From: Oscillospiraceae bacterium
GTDB lineage: Bacteria > Bacillota > Clostridia > Oscillospirales > Acutalibacteraceae
Length of the DNA stretch: 64,000 bases
Reading direction: 5' to 3'
Assembly: GCA_910574995.1 (NCBI GenBank)
Contig: CAJTCS010000008.1
Span: 62,001 to 126,000, forward strand
Program-made: the position numbers and the translations under genes
Shown: in pieces, positions 6,871 to 15,804 of the stretch
Position numbering within the stretch: position 1 is the first letter of the stretch
Layout: the number at the start of each line of letters is the position of its first letter
The notes under the pieces: generated by a model
What the model saw: only the letters and a program-made list of their open reading frames with translations
Told to the model about the DNA's origin: nothing
Databases searched by the model: none

Positions 6871-9756
6871 TTAAAGGCCGTATTTTCCTTGAATATATGC
6901 CAAAAACCCTTCTATCTCAGCCCTGGCCTCATCGGGTATCTTCCCTTCCGCCAGCCATTTAGGCGGCTTCACATGGGACGCACCGTCCAGGACACGATGG
7001 AACGTCACCTTTTCTTTTTCCAGGCTCAACCGCAATATTTTATACCCTTCTGTCACCCACGCTTCTGCCATAGCGTTTTTGTCGGGCCGGGTGTACCAGT
7101 TGGCCCGGCTGTTCCGGGCAGAGGGGGCCAGGGGCCTTTGGTCGATTTTTTCCAGTTCTGCAAAGGTCAGCGTGATAGAAGCCGCCTTTTGCTGGGCAAA
7201 CCACCGTTTCAGCGGCATATGTATCCATCTGTCGCCAATGGCGCCCTTTGTTTTGCGTCCCGGTTCCGGCTGGCCCACCGTTTTGATTTCCTGCACGGCT
7301 TCCAGCAGTTCCCTGGGGCTGTAAACCATTATGTCCCCCAGCACCTCCCGCACCTGTAATTCATTGGCGTTGCAGGCCGTGTGGATGTATGCGAGGTTGG
7401 AAACCAGCGGCCCTTGTTCCAAGTCAACCGGCGCCACTGTCCGGGGCTGGCCGGGCAGGATGGGCCTGCCGCAGTAATAGCACCGCTCTTCCTGGCGCTT
7501 CCAGACTGTGCGGTACTTCCCTATCATTTTTTCGGTAGCCTGCCTGTCATGGCGCTGCTGGAAGTATTCCCTGTCCACATAAGGGTTTTTGTGCACATCC
7601 AGCTTTTCATAGGCTTCTACTATAGGTACGTCGGCCAGGTGCTTCACATGGATGTGGCGGCTGTTTGGCAGGGCATAGTAGCTGGCCCCTGCCGGGGTCT
7701 GGAACCAATACCGGCTGTCAACCTTTTTCTCAGACATTTTGGAGTGCTTGGAGTAGGCCGACTGGTGCAGCAGCTTGTCTACATATTCATCTATTTCCGC
7801 AAACGCCGCCCTTGCGTCTGTATAGCGGTGGTGGGTAGCCCAGCCGGTGAGCTTACGGTTTATGGATTCAATCAGCTCCCTTTGGGAACGTTTGTGGGTA
7901 GTGATAAGCTCATGCATTTCCTGCCTGCACCGGTCGATGGCCGCGCGGGAAGGGGCTGTATAAATCCAACCGTCACGCTTCTGGTAGTTGTGGGACATGA
8001 AGTCAAAGCCGTCATGGACAGAAACAACTTTTGTTTTTTCCTTCGAAAGCATGAGGCCCCTTTGGCTGAGGAAGCCTGCCACAATGGTGAGGATCTGCGC
8101 CGCGTCCTGTTCCGTCCGGGCTGTAATCAGGATGTCATCGGCAAAGCGCACAAGCCCGCCGTTTTTATAGTCAACCGGCCCCGAACCGTATATTTCTTTA
8201 TAAATGTACGCCTGCAAGCCGTCCAGCACAAAATTCCCAAGGGCTGGAGAGATATTGGATCCCAGGGAAATCCCGGCTTCTTCCTGTGGGAACAGTTCCC
8301 CGGCGAACACATACCCGGTCCGCAGGAATTCCCCCAGCACCTTCTTGTCCATGGGTGTGTGCTCCATCAACCACCTGTGTTGGACATGTGCGTAATACGC
8401 CTGTACATCGGCCAGCACCACAAGCTCCGGCGCATCCCGGCCCTGCAGGGCTTGCAGGATATAGGCGTGGCAGTCCTGCATGGAGCGCCCCTCCCGGAAC
8501 GCAAAGGATTTTTTGTCCCCCCAGGCTTCCAGTACGGGGAGGAGGGAGAAGCCGTAAAGCACCTGCATGGCCCGGTCAAAGAAGGTGGGCAGGCCCATCA
8601 TGCGGTCGCGGCCCGTGGCTTTCGAGTGTACCTTGATATTCCGCAAAGGCTGTGCCCGGTATCCGGCTGAATCCAGAAGCAAGGCGGCACGCATTTTGTC
8701 GGCGGGGGTTTTCCATTTTACCCCGTCCAGTCCTGGTCCGGAATGGCCTGCGCACACCCGGCGCACAGCCAGGGCCTTACATATTGGCAAACGGACAATG
8801 CGCTTCTGTAAAGCTGTGATTTTCTCCCTGTCCCTGCGGACAGCCGCTAAAGCCAGCTCTCTTTGCAGGCTTGCCAGAGTTTCTTCCGCTTCCTCCCAAT
8901 CTGTTTGCTCCCACAGCGCGGCCAAGTATTCGTCCGGGAAGTCGATTTGGGGGCGCTTCTGCCGTATCTGCCCTTTTTCATAGGGCTGCGTGGCCTGCCA
9001 GGACAGATGTATGTCCAGCCCTATGGGGCAATGGTCTGAACCAAGCAAATCTGTATGATGGGTAACGGCGGTTATTTTTTTAACGGCTTCCCTGGGAATC
9101 AGGAAGTAGTCCAGCCGCCAGCCGTCATCCTTGCTGCGCTTGTTAAAACGGTGGCTCCACCAGGTGTAAGTCCCGGATTGCCCGGGATGGAACCAACGGT
9201 AAACGTCTACAAACCCGCTTCCCAGCAGCTTTTCCAGCGCCGCCCGTTCTTCTGACATATACCCTGTTTCGGCCCACATGAGCCGGGTATTGCCCGGAAA
9301 AATGTCGATGGCGGAGCAGGTGACGTTGAAATCGCCGCAGATCAATACGGTTTTTTCCTGCCCCAGCTTCTGCACAAAATCAAAAAAGGCCGCGTCCCAC
9401 GCGCTCCGGTATGCGCGGCGGTGCGGCCCATCCTGTGAATTGGGGAGGTAGGCGTTCAGGAGGAAAAAGGAGGGGAATTCCAGCGTCAAAAGCCGCCCCT
9501 CCAGGTCCAGCTCAGGGACGCCCAGCCCCCGGCGGACGGAAAGCGGCTCCCGCAGGCTCATGGTAAGCACCCCGGCGTAACCCTGCCGCTGGCTGGGGTT
9601 CCAGTAGTGGTGGTATCCGGGCAGCACCTCCGGCTGCTGGTGCGTCTTGACCTCCTGGCAGCACACGATGTCCGGCTGCATACGGGCAATGGGGAAAAAG
9701 CCGCCTTTCTCCATGCAGGCCAGCAGGCCGTTGACGTTCCAGCTTACGATTTTCAT
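6871..9756 (-). CDS. ExoIII/EEP nuclease-reverse transcriptase-DUF7662 fusion
   Basis: One open frame of 961 aa. Residues 1-250 are a complete exonuclease III/AP-endonuclease domain: N7 in SWNVNG, E35 in CCQEVK, Y103, GDFN 141-144, LDYF 215-218 and SDH 240-242. Residues about 275-600 are a group II intron-type reverse transcriptase with GLDGVKW, fingers (GRDRMMGLPTFFDRAMQVL), catalytic D450, SLGSNISPALGN (497-508) and FADD 538-541. A maturase-like helical region (LTGWATHHRY) follows, then a degenerate HNH-like zinc site (CYYC 759-762, CN 795-796, without the usual DH). Residues about 843-922 match DUF7662 (ITLTFAELEK, SAR, AEAW). No intron RNA is seen around it. It has its own promoter and a GGGGG ribosome site. 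A nuclease plus RT recalls LINE retrotransposon proteins; function here is unknown. Confidence 0.9.
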   Translation of the reverse strand: MKIVSWNVNGLLACMEKGGFFPIARMQPDIVCCQEVKTHQQPEVLPGYHHYWNPSQRQGYAGVLTMSLREPLSVRRGLGVPELDLEGRLLTLEFPSFFLLNAYLPNSQDGPHRRAYRSAWDAAFFDFVQKLGQEKTVLICGDFNVTCSAIDIFPGNTRLMWAETGYMSEERAALEKLLGSGFVDVYRWFHPGQSGTYTWWSHRFNKRSKDDGWRLDYFLIPREAVKKITAVTHHTDLLGSDHCPIGLDIHLSWQATQPYEKGQIRQKRPQIDFPDEYLAALWEQTDWEEAEETLASLQRELALAAVRRDREKITALQKRIVRLPICKALAVRRVCAGHSGPGLDGVKWKTPADKMRAALLLDSAGYRAQPLRNIKVHSKATGRDRMMGLPTFFDRAMQVLYGFSLLPVLEAWGDKKSFAFREGRSMQDCHAYILQALQGRDAPELVVLADVQAYYAHVQHRWLMEHTPMDKKVLGEFLRTGYVFAGELFPQEEAGISLGSNISPALGNFVLDGLQAYIYKEIYGSGPVDYKNGGLVRFADDILITARTEQDAAQILTIVAGFLSQRGLMLSKEKTKVVSVHDGFDFMSHNYQKRDGWIYTAPSRAAIDRCRQEMHELITTHKRSQRELIESINRKLTGWATHHRYTDARAAFAEIDEYVDKLLHQSAYSKHSKMSEKKVDSRYWFQTPAGASYYALPNSRHIHVKHLADVPIVEAYEKLDVHKNPYVDREYFQQRHDRQATEKMIGKYRTVWKRQEERCYYCGRPILPGQPRTVAPVDLEQGPLVSNLAYIHTACNANELQVREVLGDIMVYSPRELLEAVQEIKTVGQPEPGRKTKGAIGDRWIHMPLKRWFAQQKAASITLTFAELEKIDQRPLAPSARNSRANWYTRPDKNAMAEAWVTEGYKILRLSLEKEKVTFHRVLDGASHVKPPKWLAEGKIPDEARAEIEGFLAYIQGKYGL

Positions 9757-9824
9757 GTAGCTGCCCCCAACTCAAAAGGATAAAAACAAAAGCCGCTATG
9801 TTGCTCTACAAGCTCTATATTTTT

Positions 9825-9853
9825 ATTATAATCTTCACCTTGGTTTTAGGCAA
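9825..9853 (-). promoter_or_regulatory. Promoter of the nuclease-RT fusion gene
   Basis: On the minus strand TTGCCT and TATAAT are separated by 17 bases, about 70 bases before the ATG at 9756 and just after the stop of the upstream gene. The gene can therefore be expressed independently of its neighbour. Confidence 0.65.
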
Positions 9854-9860
9854 CAACCAA

Positions 9861-10994
9861 CTAAATAAGACTTTCAGAAGACGGTTTCCCTAAGTCACAG
9901 AAAAACGGCACCTGCCCTGTTGCCATGAATGCCTCCCGGATTTGTTTGGCAAGCTCTGGCGGACAGAAGCGCAGATTGCTAATACGGTAAGGGGCAGCAA
10001 CTTGAGCAAGGGCGGGTTCATCCAACAAGCAAGGCGCTGTTTTTTCTGTGAGAAAAGTTTCAAGGTCAAAATGCCCTGTATCCAAGGAGCCGGGGCAATC
10101 CCCGAGACATAACATCTGCACATTGCTTGCGGGTATGTGTTTTTCTAAAACGAACCTAAAGGGGGACATGGAAAAATTGGGGGCGACAAAAAAGGTTTGG
10201 ACATTTTTTTCACGGGCAAGATAATTGACCGTTTTATCAAAAGCGTTTAAGGATTTATAGGTAGCGGGGCCTAGCATGAAAACCGTACAAGCCTCTTCAA
10301 CTGGCCTGTATTCCCTGCCTCGCAATTTTTCGCGTATGGCCCTCGACCCTTCGTATATCAACTGCTGGGGCCTGCTCCTTCCCGTCCCCAGCACCTCCGC
10401 TATCTCCAAGGCTGTTTTCCCCTCCAGCCGGAGTTCCATCGCCTCTCTTTTCCTTTCCGGAAGGATGGAATACTTTTCCCGGATAAGGGCATAGGTTGCG
10501 GGGGAGGTCAAGTCCACAATGGCCTTCCCGATTTTAAGCGCATAATCCAGGGCATGGCTGTCGGCTTCATGCAGGCAGTCATAGAGATAGGTAAAAACAT
10601 AGTCCGCCTGCCCTATCATCCAACGCTGCATCCGTTTTTCTATGGCCACGCCATCCTTAATGCCCTGGGGCGCAGGCGGCGAGAGGATTTCATCAAGCAT
10701 AAAGGACGGCAGGGGATACCGCCATTCTTGCAGGGCGCTTAGTACCTGCCCCTTTTCCGTATCATGGACAACAAGGGATAAGCGGATTTCTTTGTGTGGG
10801 TTTGCCAGCTTGGCCCGGTAGGCGGCAGCGGCAAACAGGTCATGGAAGCGCCTGGACGAAATATCCCAACAACCGTATAACAGGAACCTGACTGTATCGT
10901 TTTCCTGTACGACCTTGGCGATAGCGTTGTCCAGCCGTTCTTCTATATCGTTATCGTACACGGGGTCTTGGCATAAAAAGCAGCAAGTAGCCAT
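9861..10994 (-). CDS. SLOG-type protein with sigma-70-like HTH
   Basis: A 377-aa protein. The N-terminal 190 residues look like a SLOG/DprA-like nucleotide-binding fold (FLLYGCWDISSRRFHDL, later YVFTYLYDC and GKAIVDLTS). A helix-turn-helix of the sigma-70 region 4 type follows (LRLEGKTALEIAEVLGTGRSRPQQLI), then a second alpha/beta part with no clear motif. The ATG at 10994 follows GGGAGGCAC; the longer frame to 11051 lacks a better site. It sits between a small XRE gene and the nuclease-RT gene, on the same strand. The family occurs on Clostridia mobile elements; ligand and targets are unknown. Confidence 0.65.
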   Translation of the reverse strand: MATCCFLCQDPVYDNDIEERLDNAIAKVVQENDTVRFLLYGCWDISSRRFHDLFAAAAYRAKLANPHKEIRLSLVVHDTEKGQVLSALQEWRYPLPSFMLDEILSPPAPQGIKDGVAIEKRMQRWMIGQADYVFTYLYDCLHEADSHALDYALKIGKAIVDLTSPATYALIREKYSILPERKREAMELRLEGKTALEIAEVLGTGRSRPQQLIYEGSRAIREKLRGREYRPVEEACTVFMLGPATYKSLNAFDKTVNYLAREKNVQTFFVAPNFSMSPFRFVLEKHIPASNVQMLCLGDCPGSLDTGHFDLETFLTEKTAPCLLDEPALAQVAAPYRISNLRFCPPELAKQIREAFMATGQVPFFCDLGKPSSESLI

Positions 10995-11017
10995 ATAGTG
11001 CCTCCCTGGATATTCTT

Positions 11018-11290
11018 TTATCCTTCTTCTTTTTTGTTTTTCTTTTCCCATTTCCGAAGGACTCTTTTGCAGATATACCGCTCGGGGTGAAGGAAAGCCT
11101 TTGCTGGTATGCGCAGGAGTTTTTTAAGGGCAGGAAGCATTTTCATTTCCGGCATGAATTTCCCTGCCTCAAAATAGGCATACGCGGACATGCGTATCCC
11201 CAGGGCTTCCGCTGCCTGCTGCTGGCTTAACTTCCGTTTTAAGCGCCTGCTGTGCAGCATCGTGCCAAAGTTTTCACTGAATGTAGGCAT
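11018..11290 (-). CDS. XRE-family helix-turn-helix protein
   Basis: A 90-aa protein with an N-terminal XRE fold (MLHSRRLKRKLSQQQAAEAL then RMSAYAYFEAGKFMP) and a basic C-terminal tail. The start at 11290 follows CGGAGGGAC. It ends 23 bases before the SLOG/HTH gene, so they are likely one transcript. It is divergent from the XRE gene at 11482, and two palindromes lie between them. Confidence 0.8.
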   Translation of the reverse strand: MPTFSENFGTMLHSRRLKRKLSQQQAAEALGIRMSAYAYFEAGKFMPEMKMLPALKKLLRIPAKAFLHPERYICKRVLRKWEKKNKKEEG

Positions 11291-11409
11291 GGCAGTCCCT
11301 CCGTTTTCTAGGTAAAATCGTTGTAAGCAGCCTTTTCATCCCATTTGAGGGGTGAAATAGCGGGGGGTTAATCTTGCCCCTCAAAAAAAGCATAGCATAT
11401 ATCCCGAAA

Positions 11410-11464
11410 TAGTGAAATATCACTAACATAAGAAATTCCTATCCCGTATCATTTATTTGATACG
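11410..11464. promoter_or_regulatory. Two palindromic operators between divergent XRE genes
   Basis: TAGTGA-AATA-TCACTA (11410-11425) and CGTATCA-TTTATT-TGATACG (11445-11464) are perfect dyads in the 191-base divergent region. Each may bind one of the two XRE proteins. Confidence 0.55.
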
Positions 11465-11481
11465 AGAGGGGGCATTTTTAC

Positions 11482-11724
11482 ATGAACACACAGGAGGCGA
11501 TAGCCAAAAGGATACGGCAGCTATGCCAGGAAAGGGAAATCACACCAAATGGGCTGGCTAACATATCGGCTGTCCCACAGGCCACCATCAAGAGCATTTT
11601 GAACGGGGAGAGCCAGAACCCCGGTACAGTCACAATCAAGAAATTGTGCGATGGGTTAAACATTACGCTGGGTGTATTTTTTTCAACCCCAGAGTTTGAT
11701 GGGCTGGAACAGGAGATCAAGTAA
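11482..11724 (+). CDS. XRE-family helix-turn-helix regulator
   Basis: An 80-aa single-domain repressor-like protein. The HTH covers most of it (LCQEREITPNGLANISAVPQ, then SILNGESQNPG), and the C-terminus VFFSTPEFDGLEQEI is typical of this short family. The start follows GAGAGGGGGC. It is the only plus-strand gene of this stretch and faces the SLOG/nuclease-RT series across a palindrome-bearing spacer, so it may repress that series. Confidence 0.85.
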   Translation: MNTQEAIAKRIRQLCQEREITPNGLANISAVPQATIKSILNGESQNPGTVTIKKLCDGLNITLGVFFSTPEFDGLEQEIK

Positions 11725-11744
11725 ATGCTTTATTTATAAGGCTT

Positions 11745-12740
11745 TTATGGATTGCATCTCTTGCAAGGATCATATCCCATGCCAGTCACTTCGTCGCGTG
11801 TTCCCGTGAAATGCTGCTTATTGGCTTCTTTCATTTTGTCCACACTGGAACAGCCGGGGCGGTGGAATTTGCCTGTGTTGGTGTTTAAGATGTATTCGGA
11901 ACCTACTGGCTGGACAGGTTCCTGTTCCGGGGCAGGTGCCGGTTCGATGTAGGCGCTTTCCCCATCTGTATAATCAATGCGGATGCTGGGCTGCACGTTA
12001 TAGGCGAACACACAGAAGGATATGCCCGCGCCCCCGTCCTCCATGGAGCGGCCCTCCATCAACACGCCGTTTGCCAGCAGGTTATCCCCGTCAAAGACAG
12101 GTGTAACCCGGTACAGCACATGGTTTTTCGTCTCTTTTACATAGTCGGCTACCATATTCTCAAAGGGAAGCATACCTTCTATATTGAGATACCGGGTGCC
12201 GGTGATAAGGTTCTGCGTGTTGGCGTTTTCGCCGGAAAGCTGGTAGCCTATCAGGTGGCAGCGGTTGTAAAGGTAGTTGCCGTCCACTATGCCGTCATAG
12301 CGCACAGTATGCCAGCCGCTGGGCTTTACCTGGCCGATTTCCCCCCGTTCTTCCGTTGGCATAATGTCCTCGCCAATGCAGGCAAAGGCTGTGCCGCAGC
12401 GGCCCAGGCTGTCCAGCTCGGAGTAGCTTTCAAAGGAAACCTCTGTATAGTTGTCCTCCATGAAGTAAGGCGCATTGCCGTTTACCTCCACATAGGCCGC
12501 GCCATCATAGGCGGGTATGCCTGCCAAGTCAACGGAAACAGGGGCAGGCGTGGGGACGGGCGTGGGCGAAGGTGTAGGGGTAGGCGTGGCAGTTGGGGAG
12601 GGGGACTGCGTGGGCGCAGCCGTCTCCACGACGATGGAAGCCGCGCTGTTGGCAGCCGGTTCCGTGCCTAGCGGTTCACACCCGCTGAAAACCAGCGCCA
12701 GGGCCAACATGAGGGATAAAAGCCTTGCCCTGTTTTTCAT
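11745..12740 (-). CDS. Secreted DNA/RNA non-specific endonuclease lipoprotein
   Basis: A 331-aa surface nuclease. The N-terminus is a lipoprotein signal (LMLALALVFSGC, Cys about residue 21), then a Pro/Thr-rich spacer with TPTPTPSPTPVPTPAP. The nuclease core has NRCHLIGYQLSGEN and NTQNLITGTRYLN, matching the EndA/NUC1 type with the DRGH position replaced by NRCH, as usual for this branch. The last 50 residues (HRPGCSSVDKMKE...DPCKRC) form an Ada-like cysteine zinc module seen on related secreted nucleases. It overlaps the next gene upstream by 4 bases. It may degrade DNA outside the cell or help DNA transfer. Confidence 0.85.
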   Translation of the reverse strand: MKNRARLLSLMLALALVFSGCEPLGTEPAANSAASIVVETAAPTQSPSPTATPTPTPSPTPVPTPAPVSVDLAGIPAYDGAAYVEVNGNAPYFMEDNYTEVSFESYSELDSLGRCGTAFACIGEDIMPTEERGEIGQVKPSGWHTVRYDGIVDGNYLYNRCHLIGYQLSGENANTQNLITGTRYLNIEGMLPFENMVADYVKETKNHVLYRVTPVFDGDNLLANGVLMEGRSMEDGGAGISFCVFAYNVQPSIRIDYTDGESAYIEPAPAPEQEPVQPVGSEYILNTNTGKFHRPGCSSVDKMKEANKQHFTGTRDEVTGMGYDPCKRCNP

Positions 12741-13150
12741 TTCCTGTAAACCTCCATGATAATTTTTTCATGGGAGCTGCCAGTGAAAACCTCCTGGGAA
12801 ACACAGCGCCACTTCCCATTATGGATGTCGATAGGGAAATGCCGGTCGGCTGGGTATGCCCGGTTCCAGTTGAAAAGGATGATTTCCTCAATGAAAAAGC
12901 TGAATGGCAGGATGTCGGCCCCCTCCACCAAGCAGAACTCCCCAGGCCCGGCTTTATCGAGGAAATGTTCGTCCTCCTGCACCTGGGGCGCGTCATAGCC
13001 CGCAAAAAGCTGTGCCGTATACGCGTTTACCCAGAGCACAGAGCCAGCCGTCATGCCAATGATTTTCTGCAACGCCTCCCTATCCTGGGACTGCCTGCGG
13101 TGATTGAATGCCACGCCGTTGCGGCTGTCTATAAAAGCAATTACTATCAC
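12737..13150 (-). CDS. Conserved element protein of unknown function
   Basis: About 137 aa from a GTG at 13150, preceded by GGGGGGAGG; a TTG at 13180 is possible. The N-terminus (VIVIAFIDSRNGVAFNHRRQSQDR) and the C-terminal PADRHFPIDI...GSSHEKI match a protein that accompanies conjugative modules in Clostridia. Public entries sometimes label it ribonuclease Z, but no metallo-beta-lactamase motif is visible, so I do not use that name. It is translationally coupled to the lipoprotein nuclease. Confidence 0.65.
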   Translation of the reverse strand: MIVIAFIDSRNGVAFNHRRQSQDREALQKIIGMTAGSVLWVNAYTAQLFAGYDAPQVQEDEHFLDKAGPGEFCLVEGADILPFSFFIEEIILFNWNRAYPADRHFPIDIHNGKWRCVSQEVFTGSSHEKIIMEVYRK

Positions 13151-13323
13151 ATTCCTCCCCCCGTAAAAGAAATAAAGCAAACTAATTGATAAACCCCTCT
13201 TTTTGCCACATTATGGGTTTCTTTTTTTGTAAGGTTAAACAAAATTATATGTACTATCTTGCAATCAGGGAAGGAGTATGGTAAAATTATACGAAAGTAA
13301 TTTTGTATCTAAAAGTTTACCTT

Positions 13324-13959
<636 letters not shown>

Positions 13960-13967
13960 CTAACAAT

Positions 13968-14005
13968 TAAAACAGGCAGCAGCCCCCTTAAAAGCTGCTG
14001 CCTGT
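13968..14005 (-). terminator. Terminator after the lysozyme-M23 gene
   Basis: ACAGGCAGCAGC pairs perfectly with GCTGCTGCCTGT around a 10-base loop. On the minus strand TTTTAATTGTT follows, 26 bases past the M23 gene stop. Confidence 0.75.
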
Positions 14006-14031
14006 TCTGTAGTTTTTCACATTTTCGCCTG

Positions 14032-15804
14032 TTAATTCTTATACTGCGGCCACGCCTGTTCCGCATAAATCACGCCCCCAGAAGATGGGTTGCCATTATA
14101 GTAGAGCGCCAAATGCAAGTGCGGCCCGCTGCTGTTGCCTGTACTGCCCACATAGCCGATAAGCTGGCCTTGCTGGACAGGCGTGCCCGAAGCCACCACA
14201 ATGGAGGACATATGGGCGTAACGGGACTGCCAGCCGCTTCCATGGTCAACAAAAACGCAGTTGCCGTAAGAGGCAATGCCGTCAACCCCCATGCCGCTGT
14301 GCCAGCCAGCTTGCGCATAGGTGACAGTACCAGCGGCACAGGCGTAAACAGGGGTGCCCGTCTCCAAGGGGATGTCTATGCCCTCATGGCCGGGGTAGGT
14401 GTTCCAGCCGTGGCCCTCGCAGGGGTATGCGAAAGCCCCGTTTGCGATGGCGCTTGCCGCGCCCATGCCGCCCCCGCCGGTTTGGTAATAGCGTAGGACG
14501 TGCTCAACATAGCTGGCGTCGCCGTAGCCGCCGGGGTAGCCGTGGCTCATCTGGTACTGCTGGAAACTCAGGGCATTTTCCTTGCTGTAGCCCCCGCCGT
14601 GGGACGCGGCCCAATCAAAGTAGCCGTCGCCGTAGTTATAGGCTTGCAGGGCAAGGCTGATAGCGGGAATATCCGTTGGCCCAGTGGAGCCAGCCCGTGC
14701 CAGCTTGTGGGCCAGCACCCCCACGCCATGGTTGATGGATTCCTCTACCGGCACAGGCGTACCCGCAGGGTAGCCCAGCGATTCCGCGCATTGCATTACG
14801 TCCCCATTCGTAAGGGCCACGTTGCCGCCGGATTCCTGCATCATCACAGCCGCTGCCAGAGGTGCGTATTCGGGGATGCCATGGGTTTGGCAAGCGGTAT
14901 TTATCTGGGGCATAAGGGCCAGTACATCCGCAGAAAGGTTGACATTGCTGGCAAACCCGCCGCCCCGCAGCACCCCGGCAATACCGAACATAATTAGGAG
15001 CGGAACAAGGAAAAGCGCCGCCAGGGCCCCCAGCGCCTGCTTGCTGGATTGTGCCCTGACGGCGATATTTTCTACCGTTTCTTTCATTTTCGTGACAGCC
15101 TTTTCCGTAACTTGATAGGCAATGGCAACCGGCCCCGCACTGGAGGATGCAGCCGCAGACGCGCCCCCCTCTGCGGCCTGCCCCGCCGCCTGGACACTTT
15201 GTAAGCCTGCGCTGGATTCCCGGGCCAGCGCCAGCCCTGGACCCTGGTTTTGCAGGCCGGAAGCAAGCGGGGTGTTTTGGTATGTAGCAAGGGCGGGCCT
15301 TTCGTAAAGCCGTAAGCGGTTGGTTTCATTACTGCCCTCCTTAGCGGTTGGAGGGGCTGTACGGGCAGGGGGCTTCCCCATTTCCTCTGTGGGGATGCGC
15401 CTGCGTTCCATGCTCCAGGTGGTACGCTTGCCCTGTTTTGCCGACGGGGCCTGCGGTCTGTCCGGCAAAGGGCAAGACATATCTGCGCCCCGCGCTGGGG
15501 GGCCATCTGCCTGCATGGGCGGGTTTTGTGCGGGGGCGGGCTCAGAAAGAACATCCTCTGTTACGGGAGTATAAGGTGGTGCCCCCGATGCTTTCCTGTA
15601 TGTGGGTCTATCTCCAACCGGCATAGCCCTGGGCGCAGCCGGTTCTGCCAAAGCAGCCTTGATGGCCTGCCCGCTTTTCTGGGCAATCGTATTTGCTGTT
15701 TGCAGCGCCCTGCCGCCTATTGTGTTAATGGCATATTGCTCCGGGCTTTGGGCTTCTGCGCTGGATTCATCCAGCGTGGCTAGTTTTACAATCTCCTTAT
15801 TCAT
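14032..15804 (-). CDS. Bifunctional wall hydrolase, lysozyme-like plus M23
   Basis: A 590-aa peptidoglycan hydrolase of a conjugation system. A long Pro/Ala-rich cytoplasmic N-terminus (about 1-255) precedes one membrane segment (ALFLVPLLIMFGIAGVL). Outside is a CwlT-type lysozyme domain with MMQESGG and later HGVGVLAHKLARAG. The C-terminal M23 metallopeptidase shows HEGIDIPLETG, HGSGWQSRYAH and SSGPHLHLAL, the H/D/HxH zinc set. The ATG at 15804 follows GGAGGTGG; the frame open to 15870 lacks such a site. It overlaps the PAPS-reductase-like gene by 4 bases. It would open the cell wall for the transfer channel. Confidence 0.85.
   Translation of the reverse strand: MNKEIVKLATLDESSAEAQSPEQYAINTIGGRALQTANTIAQKSGQAIKAALAEPAAPRAMPVGDRPTYRKASGAPPYTPVTEDVLSEPAPAQNPPMQADGPPARGADMSCPLPDRPQAPSAKQGKRTTWSMERRRIPTEEMGKPPARTAPPTAKEGSNETNRLRLYERPALATYQNTPLASGLQNQGPGLALARESSAGLQSVQAAGQAAEGGASAAASSSAGPVAIAYQVTEKAVTKMKETVENIAVRAQSSKQALGALAALFLVPLLIMFGIAGVLRGGGFASNVNLSADVLALMPQINTACQTHGIPEYAPLAAAVMMQESGGNVALTNGDVMQCAESLGYPAGTPVPVEESINHGVGVLAHKLARAGSTGPTDIPAISLALQAYNYGDGYFDWAASHGGGYSKENALSFQQYQMSHGYPGGYGDASYVEHVLRYYQTGGGGMGAASAIANGAFAYPCEGHGWNTYPGHEGIDIPLETGTPVYACAAGTVTYAQAGWHSGMGVDGIASYGNCVFVDHGSGWQSRYAHMSSIVVASGTPVQQGQLIGYVGSTGNSSGPHLHLALYYNGNPSSGGVIYAEQAWPQYKN

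Noticed and set aside
7381-8670. 429-codon plus-strand frame opposite the nuclease-RT gene
   Set aside because: It mirrors the GC-rich codons of the RT domain; no start signal or known motif.
9757-9860. Group II intron RNA around the RT gene
   Set aside because: No domain V-like hairpin is seen in the short flanks, and adjoining genes leave no room for an intron.
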